Positions 60,166-64,000 of a stretch of 64,000 nt of DNA are shown piece by piece. The stretch covers positions 52,957,097 to 53,021,096 of the forward strand of contig NC_077242.1 of assembly GCF_947179165.1 (NCBI RefSeq). The letters run 5' to 3'. Position 1 is the stretch's first letter. Every line of letters begins with the position of its first letter. The notes beneath the pieces were generated by a model that was not told where the DNA came from, searched no databases, and saw only the letters and a list, made by a program, of their open reading frames with translations. This stretch comes from Solanum dulcamara (lineage: Eukaryota > Streptophyta > Magnoliopsida > Solanales > Solanaceae). The translations under genes were made by a program, and so were the position numbers.

Positions 60166-63100
60166 TGTTACACCCCGCACTCTTGAGCTCGAAACATCTT
60201 CTTAAGTTCCTTAGACACTATCATGTGAGCCGGATAAGCTACGACACTATCAAACAACTCTAAGGAAAGAGGATTGTGATACCTCGCGAGAAGGGAGGTT
60301 GGAGATAGAGTCATAAGAATCCGGAAAGAGTTGGAGGCTAAGAAATGAGTCGTAGGACTCTATTTGCCTACGTAAGACACTAAGTTAAGAGTATTATACA
60401 CTTAAGTTGCTTAAGGATATATCAAGCGTACGTAGTACGGATTACATAGGCTCTTAAAGTGAGACGAAATTACGAACCCGCGAGGAAGGGAAAAAGACGA
60501 CGCGTGGCAACCAATGGAGGAGCGACACGTGGCAGCACCTCAAGCAAGCAGGTGATGCACCTACTTAGGGTCAAGTAGGTGATGCAGCTGCTTGGGGGAG
60601 GTGGACCCCGCTTCCACGTGGCAGCCCCTAATTGGCAGCATGACACGGTGGCCAATCATGGCTTGACACGTGTCATCCTTAGGGGCTGACATGTGTCACC
60701 CCTTGGGACCACATAGATGTATGTATATTATGGATATACTTCAGTATTGGGTCTTCAAACTTCAGCTTATTCATCAAATTTCCAGCAAGAAACGTGAACA
60801 AAGAACCCTAAAGCTAAGGAGAGAAAATTGCGACGGTTTGGAAAAACAAATAAGGTAAGTCCCGTTTTTGTTCCGTAAATTAATTAATTAGAGTATAATA
60901 CAATGATATGGAAGTATTATTAGTATAAAATTAGGATTTTGTGCAGCAAAAATCAGACAGCAAGCTGCCACAACGATTCAGCACGTAAATAAAATTCCGA
61001 GGTGCGATTTCGGCAAGTTTTAGTCAATTTCGGGAAAGGTAAGTGATTCCCCTCTAATTTGAAGTTTATGACGTTAAATTAGGGTGTATTAAACACCTTA
61101 GGGTCTGCTGTAAGTTGAGGAAAAGGTTTGAAAAGTTCAGCGTTCGGAATAAACGAATTTGGAATTGTTGTAGTTAAGTTATTGTCGAAATAAGGTGTTG
61201 TACGCGTAGGGGCTGCTGCTGGTTGTGTTGTGGCGTGTTTCAGGGTCTAAAAGTTATCTAAATGAGGTGTGGTAGCTTCTGGTTTCAGCCACATGACCCT
61301 CCGCTTTTGCAATTAAAGAATTCGCGAAAGAAAGATTAAAAACTCTAGTTTTGGTATCTTAGTTTCGAGTGAATTATTGGGGGTTCATATTGAGTAATTT
61401 TGTCATAATATGTATATGTATGGGCTGCTGGTTGCATTGTTGGTTGGCTGCAGGTTCTAAGGACATGGTTGGGATTTCGGATAGGGCTCATTATAGGGGA
61501 GGTGCTGTCCGATTTTCGTTAACATCCTAACTAGTTAAGGAACTAGTCGAGAAGGCGAGCGAAGGGATGAATGTTATGAATACTCGTGGGTAGTCTAAGT
61601 TGCTGAAAAGTCCAAGGTTGTTAATACTTACACTACTTCCATGTTAAATAGGTTTCGAGGACAACGATGTGGACGTGATTAAGAGAAGTCCATACAAGGT
61701 ATGTGAAGCTTTCTTTTGGCATGTTTTTGGAATTAGTATGTAGAACTATCTTTCTTTTCTTTTGGCATGTCTTAGATGTAAGTTATAAATGATATGTATA
61801 TGATATGTGGGATTCAATCCATTCATAAAGCCCTGAATATAAGTCGAAACTCTTATTTACTTTTTGATGTTAGAACTCCTGCAATAGCTGGGTTGTTGCC
61901 CTTAAGTCTTTTATGTGATGAAAACTAGTACATGTAAAGCCTATTTATTCTTTCCTTTGGAATGGCTTAACTTTAAGTGAAATAGTATATGATATAGGTT
62001 TAGAGGTAATTCCATTTATGAGCTCTGATTGTAACTCGTGACTTGTAGTTACTCCTGAATATTAAGAGTCTGAAAGTAGTCAAACAATTATTCTCAAGAC
62101 TGCTATACAGTGAATAGTAAGTGGAGATACAAGCTCCTTTCCTTGAAATCTCTGGAATGATCAATGTCACTGATTACATAACTGTATCTCTGATTGCATA
62201 AGTGTGTCTTTGATTGCATAAACCATGTTTCTGATTGCATAAGTTATATGGCATTGTCTGGATGCATGTCTGTGATTCTTGAGGCCCTAACTGATGTAAG
62301 CCCTAATGACATCTAAAGGGATACCTCAGATAATTACTCCCCAGTCTTTAGGTGACAGTTCACTTGACTGTTTCATTGAGTCTTAGATAATGACTTAGTT
62401 GCATATGGTTTCTCACTACTCTACTCTTGCATACTGTAACCCATCCTTCCTTGAGTCCCACGATGGGCCGAGATATGTTATCGTGCACAGTGTTACTGCT
62501 TCTTTCACCGCGTCCCGGGCCGGATGTGTATAGTTCCACGCACGAGGAGACGATGCCGTACGTGAGGTGTGATATATGTTATATGTTATGACGATACGAT
62601 TATTCACCGAGTCCCAGGCCGGCTGTAATATGATAGTACATGTGGTGAAATAAGGAAGGAACACCGAGTCCCTCCTTAGAGGGCTGGGTACATATGTATA
62701 TTATGATGGTACGCTATAGACGTACACCACTCCATTCACCGAGTCCCTCACCAAAGGGCCGGATACTTTATGTAGGCATGCATATGAGATTAAAGTAATA
62801 CATTGTGACCCTGAGCCCCGCAGTGATCCGGGTGTGATACGATGATATACATGATAAGATGATACCGTATGCGATGGTATGATACCGTATACGATGATAT
62901 GATGAAATGAAATGCATTATGATATGATGATATGTGATTCTGAAGAAGTGATTATAACACCGAGTTCACTAGAGGGTCGAGCACAGCATATGATGATGTG
63001 TATGATTTACGTGTCCTAAGGTGCAGGTACAGTAATTCATTTAGTTATTATACTTGTCCCCTGCATCCCTATTTCAGTTATGATCTCAGTTACGATGTGT

Positions 63101-63634
63101 TATGCTTTACATACTCAGTACATATATCGTACTGACCCCCCTTTTCTCGGGGGGCTGCATTTCATGCCCGCAGGTACAGATGTTTATTCTGGAGATCCAT
63201 CAGCATAGGAGTTCCTCTTAGCTGTGTCGGAAGTACTTCACTGTTCTGGAGCCTAAATTTTGATGCTGGTCACTTAATGTATATGTTTGTACATTCAGGG
63301 GTACGGCGGGGGTTTTGTCCCGCCATATGTTGCTGTTACTATTCTTAGAGGTCTGTAGACATATGTATATGTGGGTTGTTTGTGAGTTAGTTTCGATATT
63401 GCCTATTCAATATGTTGTGAATATTCTTGTTATAGCAACCTTATCGGTTCGCATGCCCTTTCGTGATATGATACAAATGAAAGAGGCTACATGTACATAA
63501 AAAAGTTTTAAACTATTGGGGTTTTTGTATATAGTATCACATCACACACGGTTCAACTTAAGTGTAGTTCATAAATACGCATGAGAGGGTCCAGGTCGGA
63601 ACCCAATTGCGGCCTACGGGGTTGGGTCATGACA
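60166..63634 (+). repeat. 3' LTR of F
   Basis: 3,469 bp, same length as the 5' LTR. Differences are mostly C/T and G/A transitions, as expected for methylated cytosines. One of the G-boxes has lost its CpG. Ends GGGTCATGACA. Confidence 0.95.
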
Positions 63635-64000
63635 CTGAAGCCCCAACTGATGTAAGCCCTAATGACATCTAAAGGGGTATCTCAGATAATTACTCCTCTG
63701 GTATTCAAGTGACGGTTCACTTGACTGTTTCATTGAGTCTCATCTAATGACTTAGTTGCATATGGTTTCTCACTAGTCTACTCATGCATACTGTAACCCA
63801 TACTTCACCACATCCCACGATGGGCCAGGAATAGTTATCGTGCACAGTTTTACTACTTCTTTCACCGCGTCCCAGGCCAGATTTGTACATTTCCACGCAG
63901 AAGGAGATGATCCCATATGTGAGGTGTGATATATGTTATATATAATGACGATACGATTATTCACCAAGTCCCGGGCAGGATGTAGTATGATGGTATATAT
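63635..64000 (+). repeat. Giant LTR O, right part
   Basis: Resumes after the CTGAA duplicate and is homologous to about 55140-55500 of the F LTR (gatgtaagccctaatgacat and the start of the array). Runs off the window. Confidence 0.88.

Larger units (their letters stand above)
53023..63634 (+). mobile_element. Element F: complete giant-LTR non-autonomous retrotransposon
   Basis: Two 3,469-bp LTRs (53023-56491 and 60166-63634, offset 7,143, no length difference, about 38 substitutions by eye), internal region 56492-60165. Perfect duplication CTGAA at 53018-53022 and 63635-63639. PBS and PPT intact. Coding is limited to an integrase 3' relic. Inserted into LTR O of the same family, in the same orientation. 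LTR divergence near 1.1% suggests a recent insertion, under a million years at usual plant LTR rates (inference). Confidence 0.95.

Overview
The window is a plant nuclear intergenic region, most likely from a Solanaceae genome (inferred from the style of its LTR families; not tested by any search). It consists almost entirely of nested Ty3/gypsy LTR retrotransposons. The pol relics have the order protease, reverse transcriptase, RNase H, H2C2 integrase and a chromodomain-like tail (W-E-x-E ... YPYLF), as in chromoviruses of the Tekay/Del type. Primer-binding sites match initiator-Met tRNA (tggtatcagagc). I see no intact host protein gene, no tRNA and no CRISPR. Most of the short reading frames are chance frames inside LTRs or broken gag/pol. 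Letters below name the elements.

1-25744: minus-strand nest. Element D (5' LTR 24001-25744) is split by E (7837-19309), and E's gag is split by a solo LTR S (14282-16568, target-site duplication TCTGA). A deleted giant-LTR remnant G (5071-7306) abuts the cut 3' LTR of D. A 7,207-bp segment made of G, the D end and the E end is tandemly duplicated: the second unit is 5071-12277, and positions 1-5070 are the end of the first unit, about 99.5% identical.

25745-27336: a low-complexity ACC/ATC tract, a TA-flanked non-autonomous element (25951-27218) and inside it a hAT-like MITE (26275-26873).

27337-48775: a three-level nest. A Mutator-like non-autonomous element M (9-bp duplication TTTATGATA) is split by gypsy element C (27628-47892, duplication CCACC). 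C's integrase is split by B (31175-41851, duplication TGTTC). B has LTRs of 3.4 and 4.2 kb and almost no coding capacity.

48785-50896: AT-rich spacer, a possible small exon-like ORF and two LTR fragments.

50897-64000: a plus-strand giant-LTR copy (O) that received a complete element of its own family, F (53023-63634, duplication CTGAA, two 3,469-bp LTRs). F's internal region is 3.7 kb, with a PBS, only an integrase 3' relic, a PPT and a 5S rRNA-gene-like module. B, F, G and O are related. They look like non-autonomous (LARD-type) elements that would depend on enzymes from relatives such as C, D or E. The 5S-like module and the conserved promoter architecture of this giant-LTR group are the most interesting signals.
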